Notes: generated from the sequence alone by a model not told the origin. A DNA stretch of 64,000 nt from Vibrio nitrifigilis (GCF_015686695.1 NZ_JADPMR010000001.1:2294001-2358000), one strand, 5' to 3'. Positions 27,447 through 36,811 are shown, counted from the stretch's first letter. A program made the numbers and translations.

Positions 27447-27471
27447 AAGTGGTGTCTTCAGGACACCACTT
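27447..27471 (+). terminator. Hairpin after the cold-shock gene
   Basis: AAGTGGTGTC (27447-27456) pairs perfectly with GACACCACTT (27462-27471) across a five-base loop, seven bases after the family-length stop. There is only a weak T/C tract after it. Its position supports 27440 as the ancestral gene end. Confidence 0.65.
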
Positions 27472-27544
27472 CCCTCCTGAAAGAAAACTCCATTTACTTT
27501 TATCTTTCTTGCTATAACTCAATATTCTCAATTTAAGGCTCATT

Positions 27545-27637
27545 ATGTCTAGAAGAACAACTCGCCAACGTCATTGGTATCAATTATTACGTGAAAGAAA
27601 CCTCCAAAATAAAGAAGGAAAAATATGTATAAAATAG
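27545..27637 (+). CDS. Very short basic peptide ORF
   Basis: The frame encodes 30 residues, rich in Arg and Gln (MSRRTTRQRHWYQLLRERN at its start). It overlaps the start of the next ORF by 13 bases, in a different frame. There is no strong ribosome site: only TTTAAGG about ten bases upstream. I do not recognise a family. It may be a real small basic peptide translated together with the next ORF, or the leader for that ORF. Confidence 0.35.
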   Translation: MSRRTTRQRHWYQLLRERNLQNKEGKICIK

Positions 27638-27834
27638 ATTTTTATTTAAAAGAAAATAACAAGAAATGGTCAGCAGAAATTCACCAATTAAATAGCGACA
27701 TTTTAGAAAGACATATTCACCCTAAAATAACCTCGAATCATTATGACATCTATTTCAACTATAATGAAGAAAGTCAAACTGGTTCAATTCTATTAACCTC
27801 CGGAATCTGCATTGGTAGTTTTAGACTTCATTAA
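27625..27834 (+). CDS. Small hypothetical protein (69 aa)
   Basis: The 69-residue product (MYKIDFYLKENNKKWSAEIH at its start) has a good ribosome site, AAAGAAGGAAAA, directly before the ATG. It is a small, soluble-looking, lysine- and asparagine-rich protein without hydrophobic helix or cysteine pair. I do not recognise its family. It lies downstream of the broken cold-shock gene and could be cold-induced with it; that is inference. Confidence 0.55.
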   Translation: MYKIDFYLKENNKKWSAEIHQLNSDILERHIHPKITSNHYDIYFNYNEESQTGSILLTSGICIGSFRLH

Positions 27835-28019
27835 TCATTACCAACAGCAACACAAAAGCCCCCGTCTTTCATGACTTTCCCGTTTTTCTTCATTTACATG
27901 AAACTTTTCATTCGGTTTGCTCTCTAATGTTTATCTGTCACGTTTTAAACTCGTCATGTTTTTGATGATAATGACAAAACACGATATAAAAGTTTAACCT
28001 TTGTACAACATTACGAATC

Positions 28020-28691
28020 ATGAAAATCCTCATCGTTGAAGACTCCGAAGTATTACGACGCAGCTTAGTCGTGGGTTTAAATCATCTTGGTTTTGCCACC
28101 GATGAAACCGGTGATGGCGCGGAAGGCCTCGCTATGGCACTGCAATATGAATACGACGCTATCATCCTTGATTTAATGCTGCCGAGTATCGATGGCATGT
28201 CGCTATTACAAAAAATTCGCCAGCAAAAAATTAATACTCGAGTACTGATCCTATCAGCTAAAAACCAAACGCAAGATCGAGTCGATGGCTTACTCAAAGG
28301 CGCGGATGATTACCTCACCAAACCGTTTTCTTTTGATGAACTGCATGCGCGAATACTGACGTTAATGCGCCGTAGCACGACTGAAAATCGAGACGATTGC
28401 CTGAATGTGGGAGAGTTTTGTCTTAACTTGGCCAAGCGCACATTCGAATATCAACACACGCCTATTGAGTTAACACCCAATGAGTTTAAAATTCTCAACT
28501 GCTTATTCCGTAGTCCAAATCGAGTCATTAGCTTAGAAAGTATTAGTGATGCTGTGGTAGGCAGTTATAATTATCTGTCAAAAAATGCCATTGAAGTGCA
28601 CATCAGCGCTATACGCCGCAAAGTTCGTAAAGTTCACGGCAACTTACCCATTCGCAATAAACGCGGTTTTGGCTACCTAATTCAAAATTAA
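28020..28691 (+). CDS. OmpR/PhoB-family response regulator
   Basis: The 223-residue protein has a receiver domain (1-115) with acidic pocket E7/D8, phosphorylation site D51 in ILDLMLPS and the conserved lysine in DDYLTKPF, followed by a winged-helix DNA-binding domain (about 125-220; ELTPNEFKILNCLF, then VEVHISAIRRKV-like segment ending RGFGYLI). It is of the QseB/PmrA size class. The partner sensor kinase starts 11 bases downstream. Signal and targets cannot be read from the sequence. Confidence 0.93.
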   Translation: MKILIVEDSEVLRRSLVVGLNHLGFATDETGDGAEGLAMALQYEYDAIILDLMLPSIDGMSLLQKIRQQKINTRVLILSAKNQTQDRVDGLLKGADDYLTKPFSFDELHARILTLMRRSTTENRDDCLNVGEFCLNLAKRTFEYQHTPIELTPNEFKILNCLFRSPNRVISLESISDAVVGSYNYLSKNAIEVHISAIRRKVRKVHGNLPIRNKRGFGYLIQN

Positions 28692-28702
28692 ATGGTTGTT
28701 TC

Positions 28703-30163
28703 GTGACTTTGATATCTCGCCTGTTAGCCGTGTTTGATAAACGTAAACGCAGCAATAATATTGTTTCTATTCAAAAAAACTTAGTGCGCTCAGTGTCACT
28801 GATTTTTGGTGTTATTGTACTTATCGTTTTCCTTTGTGTGGATCAAGGAATGGATCGCTGGGTCGAAAAACAATTTGATAACCAGCTGATTTCCAACGCT
28901 AACTATCTTAAGTCTCAAGTAAGTTACTCTTTAAACCAATTAGAAATGACCTTTGATCAACAAGTCATGCCACAATATTCACGCGCGAAGCATCCCCAAT
29001 TTTTCCAACTGTGGCGGGGCGATAAAGTCATAAAACGCTCGGATTCGCTACAACGCTTCCCGAACACCGATTTAGTAAAATCTCATCTGCCACTGGGGCG
29101 CGATCAGGTGTTCCCAATTACGATGCCAAATGGTGAACCGGGTCGAATGGTCCTATCGACATTTGTCCCGAAGAATGCCACGCAAGATGCTACACCGCTT
29201 TATCTCACGGTGTATGAATCAGTGCATTCTTTAAACTTATTGTGGATTGTCGACTTACTGTTGATCAGTAGCTTCATTATTGCGATGGGCTTAGTGTTTT
29301 ACATTACCAATGTCGTGATAAAACGAGGCTTAGCTCCACTGCGCGCCTTAAATGAAGAATTGAAACATTTTCGCGATTTAAGAGAAAGCGGTGAACCAAT
29401 CACCGGTTTCCCAAACGCGAAAAAACCCGTCAAAGAAATTGAGCCTATCCGACGAGAACTTAACGCTTTTATTGCCACCAACAATCAATTGGTTGAAAAC
29501 GAAAAACGCATTACGACCGATATTGCTCATGAACTGAAAACGCCAATTGCAGAGATTCTCTCACTGAGCGAGATCCATCGTCTTTATCCAGATGATGAAA
29601 GAATCAGCGCCACATTTTCATCCGACATACTGAATATCTCCCATCGTATGAAAAGCATTGTGGAAAATTTGATGTTATTGCAACGTTCATCATCACCCAG
29701 TCTTGAAATTAGCCAAGAAGAGCTGTGCTTAAATGAACTATGCGATTCGCTCATCAGTTCACTGCGCTTCAAATATCATGATATTGACCAACGGGTCCAA
29801 CTACGCTTTACCGCTTTTAATACATTAGAAGCTGACCGATTTATTATTGAAACCATCGTCACTAACCTGCTCGATAATGCCCTATTCTATGGTCCGCAAA
29901 GCAGTAACGTATGTTTAGAATGGATGACCATCAATAAGAAACGGGCACTACGGATCTCGAACCCTATTGCTAAGAAGATCAGTAATGAACAGCTAGAAAA
30001 CCTCAAGCAACCGCTTTATCAGATCGATAGCGCCCGTTCGAGCACACAACACTTTGGCTTAGGATTATCGATTGTCGATAATCTATGCCGTCAATGTCAT
30101 TATCATTTGCGTTTTGAGTCGCCTGAGCCTTTAAGGTTTGCAGTCATTGTTGAATTACAATGA
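28703..30163 (+). CDS. Membrane sensor histidine kinase
   Basis: The 486-residue protein starts with GTG at 28703 (the ATG at 28692 stops at once). It has two membrane helices (about 28-46 and 178-202) around a periplasmic sensor of about 130 residues, then a dimerisation domain with the phospho-accepting histidine H277 in DIAHELKTPIAEI, and a catalytic domain with N-box TNLLDNALFYG and G-box HFGLGLSIV. It is the partner of the upstream response regulator. The topology is like QseC/PmrB-class kinases, but the ligand is unknown. Confidence 0.93.
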   Translation: MTLISRLLAVFDKRKRSNNIVSIQKNLVRSVSLIFGVIVLIVFLCVDQGMDRWVEKQFDNQLISNANYLKSQVSYSLNQLEMTFDQQVMPQYSRAKHPQFFQLWRGDKVIKRSDSLQRFPNTDLVKSHLPLGRDQVFPITMPNGEPGRMVLSTFVPKNATQDATPLYLTVYESVHSLNLLWIVDLLLISSFIIAMGLVFYITNVVIKRGLAPLRALNEELKHFRDLRESGEPITGFPNAKKPVKEIEPIRRELNAFIATNNQLVENEKRITTDIAHELKTPIAEILSLSEIHRLYPDDERISATFSSDILNISHRMKSIVENLMLLQRSSSPSLEISQEELCLNELCDSLISSLRFKYHDIDQRVQLRFTAFNTLEADRFIIETIVTNLLDNALFYGPQSSNVCLEWMTINKKRALRISNPIAKKISNEQLENLKQPLYQIDSARSSTQHFGLGLSIVDNLCRQCHYHLRFESPEPLRFAVIVELQ

Positions 30164-30180
30164 ACGAGCAGAGGCACGTC

Positions 30181-30588
30181 TTAGGACTTCAAAAAGCCCA
30201 GCATCGCTTGCACTGTTTCTTCGCTGCAGTGGTGTTCAATACCTTCTGCATCAGCATGCGCAGTGGCTTCAGATACGCCTAACTTGATTAAGGTTTCAAA
30301 TACTACATTGTGACGATGAGCTACTTTTTCTGCAAGCGCTTTGCCTTGTTTGGTTAGAAAAATACCACGATATGGCATTGATTCTACTAACCCTTCTTTC
30401 TTTAGGCGTGAAATGAATTTGGAAACGGCAGCCGCACTCACGCCAAACCGCTGGGCGAGATCGGCACTGCGAACCTCACCATGCGTTTGGAATAAATCTG
30501 CAATTTCTTCGACATAATCTTCCACCAGCTCACTTTGGTGGTCTTCTTTTGCTTTATTAAAATAAAGACTCTGTTTTGATTTTGGCAT
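30181..30588 (-). CDS. mntR: Manganese-responsive regulator of the DtxR/MntR family
   Basis: The 135-residue product has an N-terminal winged helix (VEEIADLFQTHGEVRSADLAQRFGVS, then AAVSKFISRLKKEGLVE) and a dimerisation domain with metal-ligand candidates in HRHNVVFETLIKLGVSE and DAEGIEHHCSEET. It is MntR-type, lacking the SH3 domain of DtxR. The start at 30588 (MPKSKQ) is preferred to 30648, which would run into mntH. It begins five bases after mntH and so lies in the same transcript, giving feedback control of manganese uptake. Confidence 0.9.
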   Translation of the reverse strand: MPKSKQSLYFNKAKEDHQSELVEDYVEEIADLFQTHGEVRSADLAQRFGVSAAAVSKFISRLKKEGLVESMPYRGIFLTKQGKALAEKVAHRHNVVFETLIKLGVSEATAHADAEGIEHHCSEETVQAMLGFLKS

Positions 30589-30593
30589 TATTT

Positions 30594-31868
30594 TTATGCA
30601 ACAGTGTAATAAATAACGTAAATATTTAATCCTATGATTAAGCCACAAATCAAGCGACCAAGATAGCTAATCCACTTTTTATTGACCATATCACCCATAA
30701 TTTTTCGCGATGAGGTGAAAGTTAACAGTGGAATGAGCGCAAATGGAATACCGAAACTCAATACCACTTGGCTGGCGACCAGCGCTTTTTGTTCGGAGAC
30801 ACCAAGCATAATGACAATTAATGCAGGAACCATCGTAATTAGTCTGCGCACACCAATTGGAATGGTAAAGCGCACAAAACCTTGCATTAACACTTGGCCG
30901 GACATAGTGCCGACAATGGAAGATGACAGTCCAGCTAATAACAAACCGATACCAAAAATGGTGCTCGCCGCACTGCCTCCCATCAATGGAGATAGCAGCT
31001 TATAGCTTTCAGAAATTGTCGCTACATCTTTATGACCTGTGGTATGAAATGTCGCCGCTGCTAAAGCTAGCAAGGCCATATTAACAACCCCAGCTAAAGC
31101 CATGCCTAACACCACGTCCAAGCGGTAGAAACGGGCAATTGCTTTACGCTCAGAACTGTTTTTTACCTTTATTCTGTCTTGTGCCAGCGCCGAGTGCAGA
31201 TAAATGACGTGGGGCATAATCGTCGCCCCTAAAATACCAGCCGCTAAATATAACGCATAGCTATCAGGGAAATTGGGAACAAACAAGCCCTGGGTCAGCG
31301 CCGCCATGTCTGGGCGACTGAGGAATAGCTCGACTGCAAATCCCCCCGCAATCGCCATGATCATGGCACCGATAATGATCTCCATTAACCGGAAACCAAA
31401 GCGTTGTAATAGCAAAGCCGCATAAGTCACCACGCCTGTGAGGAGAGCGCCGTAAATCATGGGAATATCAAATAGCAAATAAAAAGCCAGTGCAGCCCCT
31501 AGAAACTCTGCAAGATCGGTCGCGATCGCAACTAACTCCGCTTGAATCCAGTAAAACCAAACGACAGGCTTGGGATATTTTTCACGGATCACTTCCGCGA
31601 GGTTTTTACCCGTGGCTAAGCCAAGACGAGCCGACATCCCTTGAATCAACATTGCCATCAGGTTTGCGGCGAGCACCACCCAAAGTAATGAGTAGCCATA
31701 TTTGGCTCCCGCTTCGATGTTAGTCGCAAAGTTTCCCGGATCCACATAAGCCACAGCTGCAATCAGAGCAGGGCCAAACATCACTAACCAGTTAAAGCGT
31801 TTTGCTTTACCCCGCAACACATCGGTTGCTTGAAATTGAATCGAATTGTTTGATATTGATTGCAACAT
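30594..31868 (-). CDS. mntH: NRAMP-family Mn2+:H+ symporter
   Basis: The 424-residue protein has about eleven hydrophobic segments and the two NRAMP metal-site motifs: DPGN in AYVDPGNFATN (helix 1) and MPH in GATIMPHVIYLHSA (helix 6). The start at 31868 is chosen over 31907 because GAGGTAAG lies at correct distance before it. It imports manganese with protons. It is followed by mntR in the same direction and preceded by a palindrome that may be the MntR operator. Confidence 0.94.
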   Translation of the reverse strand: MLQSISNNSIQFQATDVLRGKAKRFNWLVMFGPALIAAVAYVDPGNFATNIEAGAKYGYSLLWVVLAANLMAMLIQGMSARLGLATGKNLAEVIREKYPKPVVWFYWIQAELVAIATDLAEFLGAALAFYLLFDIPMIYGALLTGVVTYAALLLQRFGFRLMEIIIGAMIMAIAGGFAVELFLSRPDMAALTQGLFVPNFPDSYALYLAAGILGATIMPHVIYLHSALAQDRIKVKNSSERKAIARFYRLDVVLGMALAGVVNMALLALAAATFHTTGHKDVATISESYKLLSPLMGGSAASTIFGIGLLLAGLSSSIVGTMSGQVLMQGFVRFTIPIGVRRLITMVPALIVIMLGVSEQKALVASQVVLSFGIPFALIPLLTFTSSRKIMGDMVNKKWISYLGRLICGLIIGLNIYVIYYTVA

Positions 31869-31886
31869 TAAACTTACCTCACATAA

Positions 31887-31902
31887 GTTAACCTTGGTTA
31901 AC
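31887..31902. promoter_or_regulatory. Candidate MntR operator upstream of mntH
   Basis: GTTAACC-TT-GGTTAAC forms perfect seven-base arms around a two-base centre, 19 bases upstream of the mntH start. Its size and AT-rich ends resemble operators of the DtxR/MntR family. It is inferred from position and symmetry only. Confidence 0.5.
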
Positions 31903-31919
31903 ATCATTATATTGAGTTA

Positions 31920-32285
31920 ATTTAGTGTTTAAAATCCAATCGTTTTTACCAATCAAGATGATAACTTTTCTCAATTAAACTTAATACTGCTGGTTTAACG
32001 CTCTGATATTGGTTGATTTTCCTTCTTTTATATGACTTTTATTCCATAAGAAAGTAAAACGCACATTGTTTCGTTCCAACTTTTTTGCAAGAAAAATGAT
32101 ACCTATCCCAATTTTTATCACTGCTCATCTTTCATTAGCAAAACGTTAATCTCAGCAGAGAAACCGGTTCCACTAGGGAGTTACATTTATATGCGCTCTG
32201 ATGCCCTTTTCCTTCGGCATAATATAATCCGCCTACCTTACAGTTCGCATCAGCAGCCCATTTGTGAAATAAACAGGTAACGATA
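31920..32285. other. Divergent intergenic region between mntH and a GH3 gene
   Basis: This stretch of about 365 bases shows no convincing ORF. It should contain the promoter for mntH on one side and for the beta-glucosidase on the other. AGGTAA before the ATG at 32286 is the ribosome site. I see no clear operator near the glucosidase. Confidence 0.5.
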
Positions 32286-34676
32286 ATGAATAAAAAAGTC
32301 ATGTATCCAAAGCTAAACAAAACAACGGTCATCGTTTCTCTTGCCATTGCCAGCGCACTGACCGGTTGCGCAAATACCAATCAAGACAATAACGACCAAG
32401 CAGCTTTACAACTTAAAGCGCAAAATATGGTCAGTAAAATGAGTACTGATGAAAAGCTCAATGTACTCGTCGGCCCCGGTTATGGTGATAAAGGAATTAA
32501 TGCCGGGCCAGAAGTTAAAGGCACTGCTGGCTATATTAACGGGGTTAACAATCCTGTTTCCGGCATTGATTTAACCGCATCGGTACTTGCCGATGGCCCT
32601 GCCGGTATTCGTATTGATCCTAAACGCGAAGGTGACGAGCACACCTATTACGCTACGGCTTTTCCTATTGGCGTGTTACTCGCTTCTAGCTGGGATCCTC
32701 AAGTTGTCAGAACCGTTGGCAATGCCATCGGCCAAGAAGCCAAAGCCTATGGTGTGGATTTTTGGTTAGCTCCCGGAATGAACATTCAGCGTAATCCTTT
32801 GAATGGCCGTAACTTTGAATACTATTCAGAAGATCCATTCGTCACAGCAAAAATTGCAGAAGCGGTAACAGAAGGGGCTCAATCCAATGGTATTGGTGTC
32901 ACCATTAAACACTTTGTCGCCAATAACTCTGAAACTAACCGCATGACGGTCAACAACATTATTTCTCCCCGTGCGCTGCGAGAAATTTATCTACGTGGGT
33001 TCGAAAATACTGTAGAAACAGCGCAGCCTTGGGCCATCATGACCTCTTACAATAAGGTAAATGGCACCTATACCTCACAACGCCATGATTTAGTCACCGA
33101 TGTACTTCGTGATGAATGGGGTTTTAAAGGCCTAGTGATGAGTGACTGGTATGCCGGAGATAACGCGGTTGAGATGATTAATGCTGGCAATGATGAAATT
33201 CAGCCTGGCGGCATCAACATGGTGACCAAAGAGAAACAATTACAACACCTACAAAAAGCGTATCAAGAAGGCAAAATCACCGACGAAACCATCAACCGAA
33301 ATGCGGTTCACATCGTCACGCAAATGCTAAAAACACCAAGCGCGCAACATGTATTACCCGCCAACAATCCAGATTTAGCCACTCATGCAGCACTGTCACG
33401 TTATGCGGCTGACCAAGGCATTATTTTACTGAAAAACCAATCTCAAGCATTGCCAATCAGTACCCATGAAAAAGTGGCGACTTTCGGTATTGCTCAGCAA
33501 CTCACTCAAAAAGGAGGAACTGGCAGCGGCGACGTTCACTCAGCCCATGTGGTCAATTTGATGGAAGGCTTGCAAGCCGAATTAACCGTCGATCCAACAC
33601 TGCAACGCTATTACCAACACTGGTATCACACTAACCGCACCAAAACGTCAGATAAATTTAATATCAGTACCATTTATCACTGCCCAGAACCCACCCTATC
33701 AGCAAAACAGATTAATACCGCGGCTAAAGACGATGATGTCGCCGTGATTACTATTTCGCGCACAGCGGGTGAAGGCACAGATCGAACCACGAAAAAAGGG
33801 GATTACCAACTCACTAATAACGAATCAGCGTTAATCAGTAAGGTGTCTAAGGCTTTCCACGCGCAAGGTAAACAAGTCGTCGTGGTATTGAATATCTCAG
33901 GCGTGATTGAAACAACCTCTTGGAAAGATAAAGTAGATGGCATTGTGCTCGCATACTTGCCGGGTGAAGAAAGTGGTTTTGCTGTCGCTGATATCCTTTC
34001 AGGTAAAACCAATCCAAGCGGTAAGCTCACCCAAACTTTCCCTACCAAATACAGCGATGTTCCCTCTGCTAAGACATTCTTTGGTAAAGACACCAATGGC
34101 GACGGAAAAATCGACACTAACTATTACAATGATGGCATTTTAGTTGGCTATCGTTACTACTCGACTAATAACGTACCGGTTTCCTTCCCATTTGGTTACG
34201 GCTTGTCGTATACCTCATTTCGTTATGGCACACCGACTGTGGTTGAAAACAGCTTAAACGCAAGCGGTGCAAAAGGTGAAGTGTCGCTCTCTGCTACCAT
34301 CACAAACTCAGGCCAAGTCGCCGGTAAGGAAGTTGCAGAAGTCTATATTGCCGCGCCAAATGGTAAATTGGTCAAACCAAAAATTGAGTTAAAATCATTC
34401 GCTAAAACAGCTCAACTGGCCCCAGGAGAAGCGCAAACACTGAATTTCACTATTCCAGCGAAATGGTTAGCTAGCTTTGATAGCAAAGACAACCAATGGA
34501 TTATCGAACCCGGCCAATACCAGGTCTATGTTGCGCCATCTTCAAATATAAATGACATCCAACCCGTACCATTTACGATTAACCAAGAGGTGGTGGTAGC
34601 GAAAACCACCCCAAATGCTTTTGCTTTACCTCAAGGCTATACCATAAATAAAACTGGCGGAGTAATCACTCACTAA
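32286..34676 (+). CDS. GH3 beta-glucosidase, predicted lipoprotein
   Basis: The 796-residue protein has a lipoprotein signal with lipobox LTGC (Cys28). The GH3 barrel (about 40-350) carries VLADGPAGIRID, the KHF and NNSETNRM blocks and the nucleophile D287 in GLVMSDWYAG. The (alpha/beta)6 sandwich and a C-terminal fibronectin-III-like domain follow. A DTNGDGKIDTNYYNDG stretch between domains resembles a calcium-binding EF-hand-like loop. It should hydrolyse beta-glucosides at the cell envelope. A close paralogue lies at 59141-61522, and both end in a similar ALPxG...TGGV tail. Confidence 0.93.
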   Translation: MNKKVMYPKLNKTTVIVSLAIASALTGCANTNQDNNDQAALQLKAQNMVSKMSTDEKLNVLVGPGYGDKGINAGPEVKGTAGYINGVNNPVSGIDLTASVLADGPAGIRIDPKREGDEHTYYATAFPIGVLLASSWDPQVVRTVGNAIGQEAKAYGVDFWLAPGMNIQRNPLNGRNFEYYSEDPFVTAKIAEAVTEGAQSNGIGVTIKHFVANNSETNRMTVNNIISPRALREIYLRGFENTVETAQPWAIMTSYNKVNGTYTSQRHDLVTDVLRDEWGFKGLVMSDWYAGDNAVEMINAGNDEIQPGGINMVTKEKQLQHLQKAYQEGKITDETINRNAVHIVTQMLKTPSAQHVLPANNPDLATHAALSRYAADQGIILLKNQSQALPISTHEKVATFGIAQQLTQKGGTGSGDVHSAHVVNLMEGLQAELTVDPTLQRYYQHWYHTNRTKTSDKFNISTIYHCPEPTLSAKQINTAAKDDDVAVITISRTAGEGTDRTTKKGDYQLTNNESALISKVSKAFHAQGKQVVVVLNISGVIETTSWKDKVDGIVLAYLPGEESGFAVADILSGKTNPSGKLTQTFPTKYSDVPSAKTFFGKDTNGDGKIDTNYYNDGILVGYRYYSTNNVPVSFPFGYGLSYTSFRYGTPTVVENSLNASGAKGEVSLSATITNSGQVAGKEVAEVYIAAPNGKLVKPKIELKSFAKTAQLAPGEAQTLNFTIPAKWLASFDSKDNQWIIEPGQYQVYVAPSSNINDIQPVPFTINQEVVVAKTTPNAFALPQGYTINKTGGVITH

Positions 34677-34715
34677 TCTTACATATCATCATTTGATAGA
34701 TAATTGTGTCTATCA

Positions 34716-34746
34716 GCCCCCACCGACATTTATTATTGGTGGGGGC
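34716..34746 (+). terminator. GC-rich hairpin after the first GH3 gene
   Basis: GCCCCCACC (34716-34724) pairs perfectly with GGTGGGGGC (34738-34746), 39 bases after the stop. No T-run follows, so termination may not be complete. Confidence 0.55.
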
Positions 34747-34827
34747 ATGCCTCGTTTCGCAACCCTATTAGGTTCACCCCATAACTCATGATAAAGTATT
34801 CCTTTTATTTCATAAGGGTAATCGGAA

Positions 34828-35217
34828 ATGTCGCAAGTGTTAGGCCAATCGCTAGTAGAAGAGCAAGATGGAATTCGCGTGGAGTTAACCGCCCTTCCCG
34901 TTGGTGACGATCTGGTTTTAGTTTTATCGGGTGGTGACAAAGCGCATATTGGCGCGACAGCCGTTGCTCAGCCTCGCCCTAGCTTAGAAGATCCAGAAAA
35001 AATAAGCGCCTCCACGTCTGTCATCTGCGTAATGGGGCATAAAGAAGACTTACTCGCTCACCATGTCGCCCAAAAAACAGCTTCCGCTCTTAATTGCGTC
35101 GTCAGTGCCAACTGTGGCATCCATATGGATAACGCCAGTAAAGAACAAATTAAGATTATTCAACAGCTGGTCTCTACATTGCTGCAAACCTTTATTGCCA
35201 AGTGCGATAACCAATAA
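34828..35217 (+). CDS. LpdD-like small protein (prenyl-flavin chaperone family of hydroxyarylic-acid decarboxylases)
   Basis: The 129-residue protein has no signal peptide. The segment LVLVLSGGDKAHIGATAVAQPRPSL and a later NCGIHMDNASKEQI look like the LpdD family, which serves UbiD-type hydroxyarylic-acid decarboxylases and is thought to help deliver prenylated FMN. My recognition is by motif memory and is moderate. It stands alone between a GH3 gene and gbcB, although a UbiX-like prenyltransferase, the usual partner, starts at 63594 in the same window. No ubiD-like gene is next to it. Confidence 0.6.
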   Translation: MSQVLGQSLVEEQDGIRVELTALPVGDDLVLVLSGGDKAHIGATAVAQPRPSLEDPEKISASTSVICVMGHKEDLLAHHVAQKTASALNCVVSANCGIHMDNASKEQIKIIQQLVSTLLQTFIAKCDNQ

Positions 35218-35505
35218 TCAGACCGCCCCCCTAAGAATGGTGATGGGCATGTGGTCATTCGACTAACAACATGCTGTTTAATAGTGATGGTATGCCGAAT
35301 GAATTGCAGATCGGTTATTCTGATGCAAGCTCAACATTCTGCTGTCAAAATAACAGAAGACGGCTACGGAAACCGAATTTGATCAGTACTGACACCGACC
35401 CAGTTTATCGACGTTGGTTTCTAAATACGTTAACGATGAATCTTATTAGGGGGCCGAACTATCGGCCACTAATGTTACGTCGCTTAGACGCATCGCCAAT
35501 GCACA

Positions 35506-36642
35506 TCAATATTCAATTGCGACATTGTCTTCTGGCACACTACAACAAGACAAAATATAGCCATCATCGACATCTTCATCGGTTATCCCGCCATTATGAT
35601 TCATCACAACATTGCCACTCACTTTCTTCACTTTACATGTACCACAAATACCCATACCACATGCTTTAGGAATGGTGAGCCCAGCTTTAGCTGCGGCCGC
35701 ATGGACAGTTTCTCCTGGTGCAATTTGCGCCTGCTTATCACTATTCAAAAACATCACATCGATAAGATCGCTAGCCGTTAGTGCATCCGCTTCCTCTGCC
35801 GCAATTTCCGCAGATTGAACGGCTTTTTCTTCCACATGATCAGGCGTAGCGCCAAAGACTTCTTCATGATAATGCTCCATGTTAAAGCCCAACCGAGCTA
35901 ACATAGATTTTACTGAGAGCATGTATGGCGTAGGGCCACAGCAAAAGATTTCTCGCTCTTTAATATCGGGCGTCGTCATCAGCAATTTCGTTTCATCTAG
36001 GTAACCACGGTAACCTGCCCATTTTTGTCCTGATTCAAGGCGTGCACATATGATATGTAAATGAAAATTGGCTATCCGCGATGACATAAATTCCAGCTCA
36101 GAATGAAAAATCACATCACTAGGCGTACGCGAACTATGAACAAACGAAATATCTACATCAGTATTGGTATCATAAATCCAACGTGCCATAGACATCATCG
36201 GTGTAATACCAACGCCACCAGAGAGCAGTAATACTTTTTCCGCAGGAAAATCTATACTGTTGAAAGCACCTACCGGGCCATGAACGGCCAATTCATAACC
36301 TTCTTCGAGATTATCGTGTATCCAGTTAGATACCACTCCGCCCGGCACCCGTTTTACGGTTATCGAAAAGCTATAAGGAACGGAAGGAGAGCTGGATATC
36401 GTATAAGAGCGGAACACTTGTTCACCATCAATCTCTAACTCCAGTGTCACAAACTGACCGGGTTTAAAAAAGAACATCAAAGGTTGATGCGCCATAAAAC
36501 AAAACGTTTTCGTGTCCCGGGTTTCTTGAATGGTTTTCACACAACGAACAGCATGACGACCGTTATCCCAAATCTGAGTCTCAACAGGAATAAACGAACT
36601 GCTAGCAGCAACGGGATTAGTTGGGGTATTCATCTTTAGCAT
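35506..36642 (-). CDS. gbcB: Glycine betaine monooxygenase, reductase subunit
   Basis: The 378-residue protein has an FAD-binding ferredoxin-reductase domain (about 30-130, with FRSYTISSSP), an NAD(P)H domain (about 135-250, LLSGGVGITPMMSMARWI and FCCGPTPYML), and a C-terminal 2Fe-2S ferredoxin domain (CGMGICGTCKVKK, then a last Cys in ILSCCS). It passes electrons from NAD(P)H to the Rieske oxygenase GbcA. The gbcA gene is divergent at 36940, the same pairing as in other betaine degraders. It is part of the 35.5-58.8 kb betaine island. Confidence 0.92.
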   Translation of the reverse strand: MLKMNTPTNPVAASSSFIPVETQIWDNGRHAVRCVKTIQETRDTKTFCFMAHQPLMFFFKPGQFVTLELEIDGEQVFRSYTISSSPSVPYSFSITVKRVPGGVVSNWIHDNLEEGYELAVHGPVGAFNSIDFPAEKVLLLSGGVGITPMMSMARWIYDTNTDVDISFVHSSRTPSDVIFHSELEFMSSRIANFHLHIICARLESGQKWAGYRGYLDETKLLMTTPDIKEREIFCCGPTPYMLSVKSMLARLGFNMEHYHEEVFGATPDHVEEKAVQSAEIAAEEADALTASDLIDVMFLNSDKQAQIAPGETVHAAAAKAGLTIPKACGMGICGTCKVKKVSGNVVMNHNGGITDEDVDDGYILSCCSVPEDNVAIEY

Positions 36643-36773
36643 CTCCGCAACGATATAATTTTAAACGTCCCTCCATGGGTTTGTGTATTGTTGGTTTATA
36701 TTGATTCACCAAATTATCTATTCACGACATGAACTTATCCAAAACAACCAATGACCAAAAAGTTTCTGATTTC

Positions 36774-36811
36774 ATGTCTTAAATAGACTAGGAAAATGTC
36801 GCGTTTAGACC
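36774..36811. promoter_or_regulatory. Candidate GbdR-type direct repeat in the gbcB-gbcA promoter region
   Basis: ATGTCTTAAATAGACT (36774-36789) and ATGTCGCGTTTAGACC (36796-36811) are direct repeats starting 22 bases apart, two helical turns, as expected for an AraC-family dimer. The second closely matches, 12 of 16, a site before glyA. This is found by comparing upstream regions, not by a known matrix. Confidence 0.5.

Noticed and set aside
30588..30648. Upstream start for MntR
   Set aside because: It would add 20 residues encoded inside mntH; MPKSKQ at 30588 matches the normal family start.
35271..35669. 132-residue + strand ORF at the end of gbcB
   Set aside because: It overlaps the ferredoxin domain of GbcB in antisense; His/Tyr/Arg-rich composition and no ribosome site suggest a chance frame.
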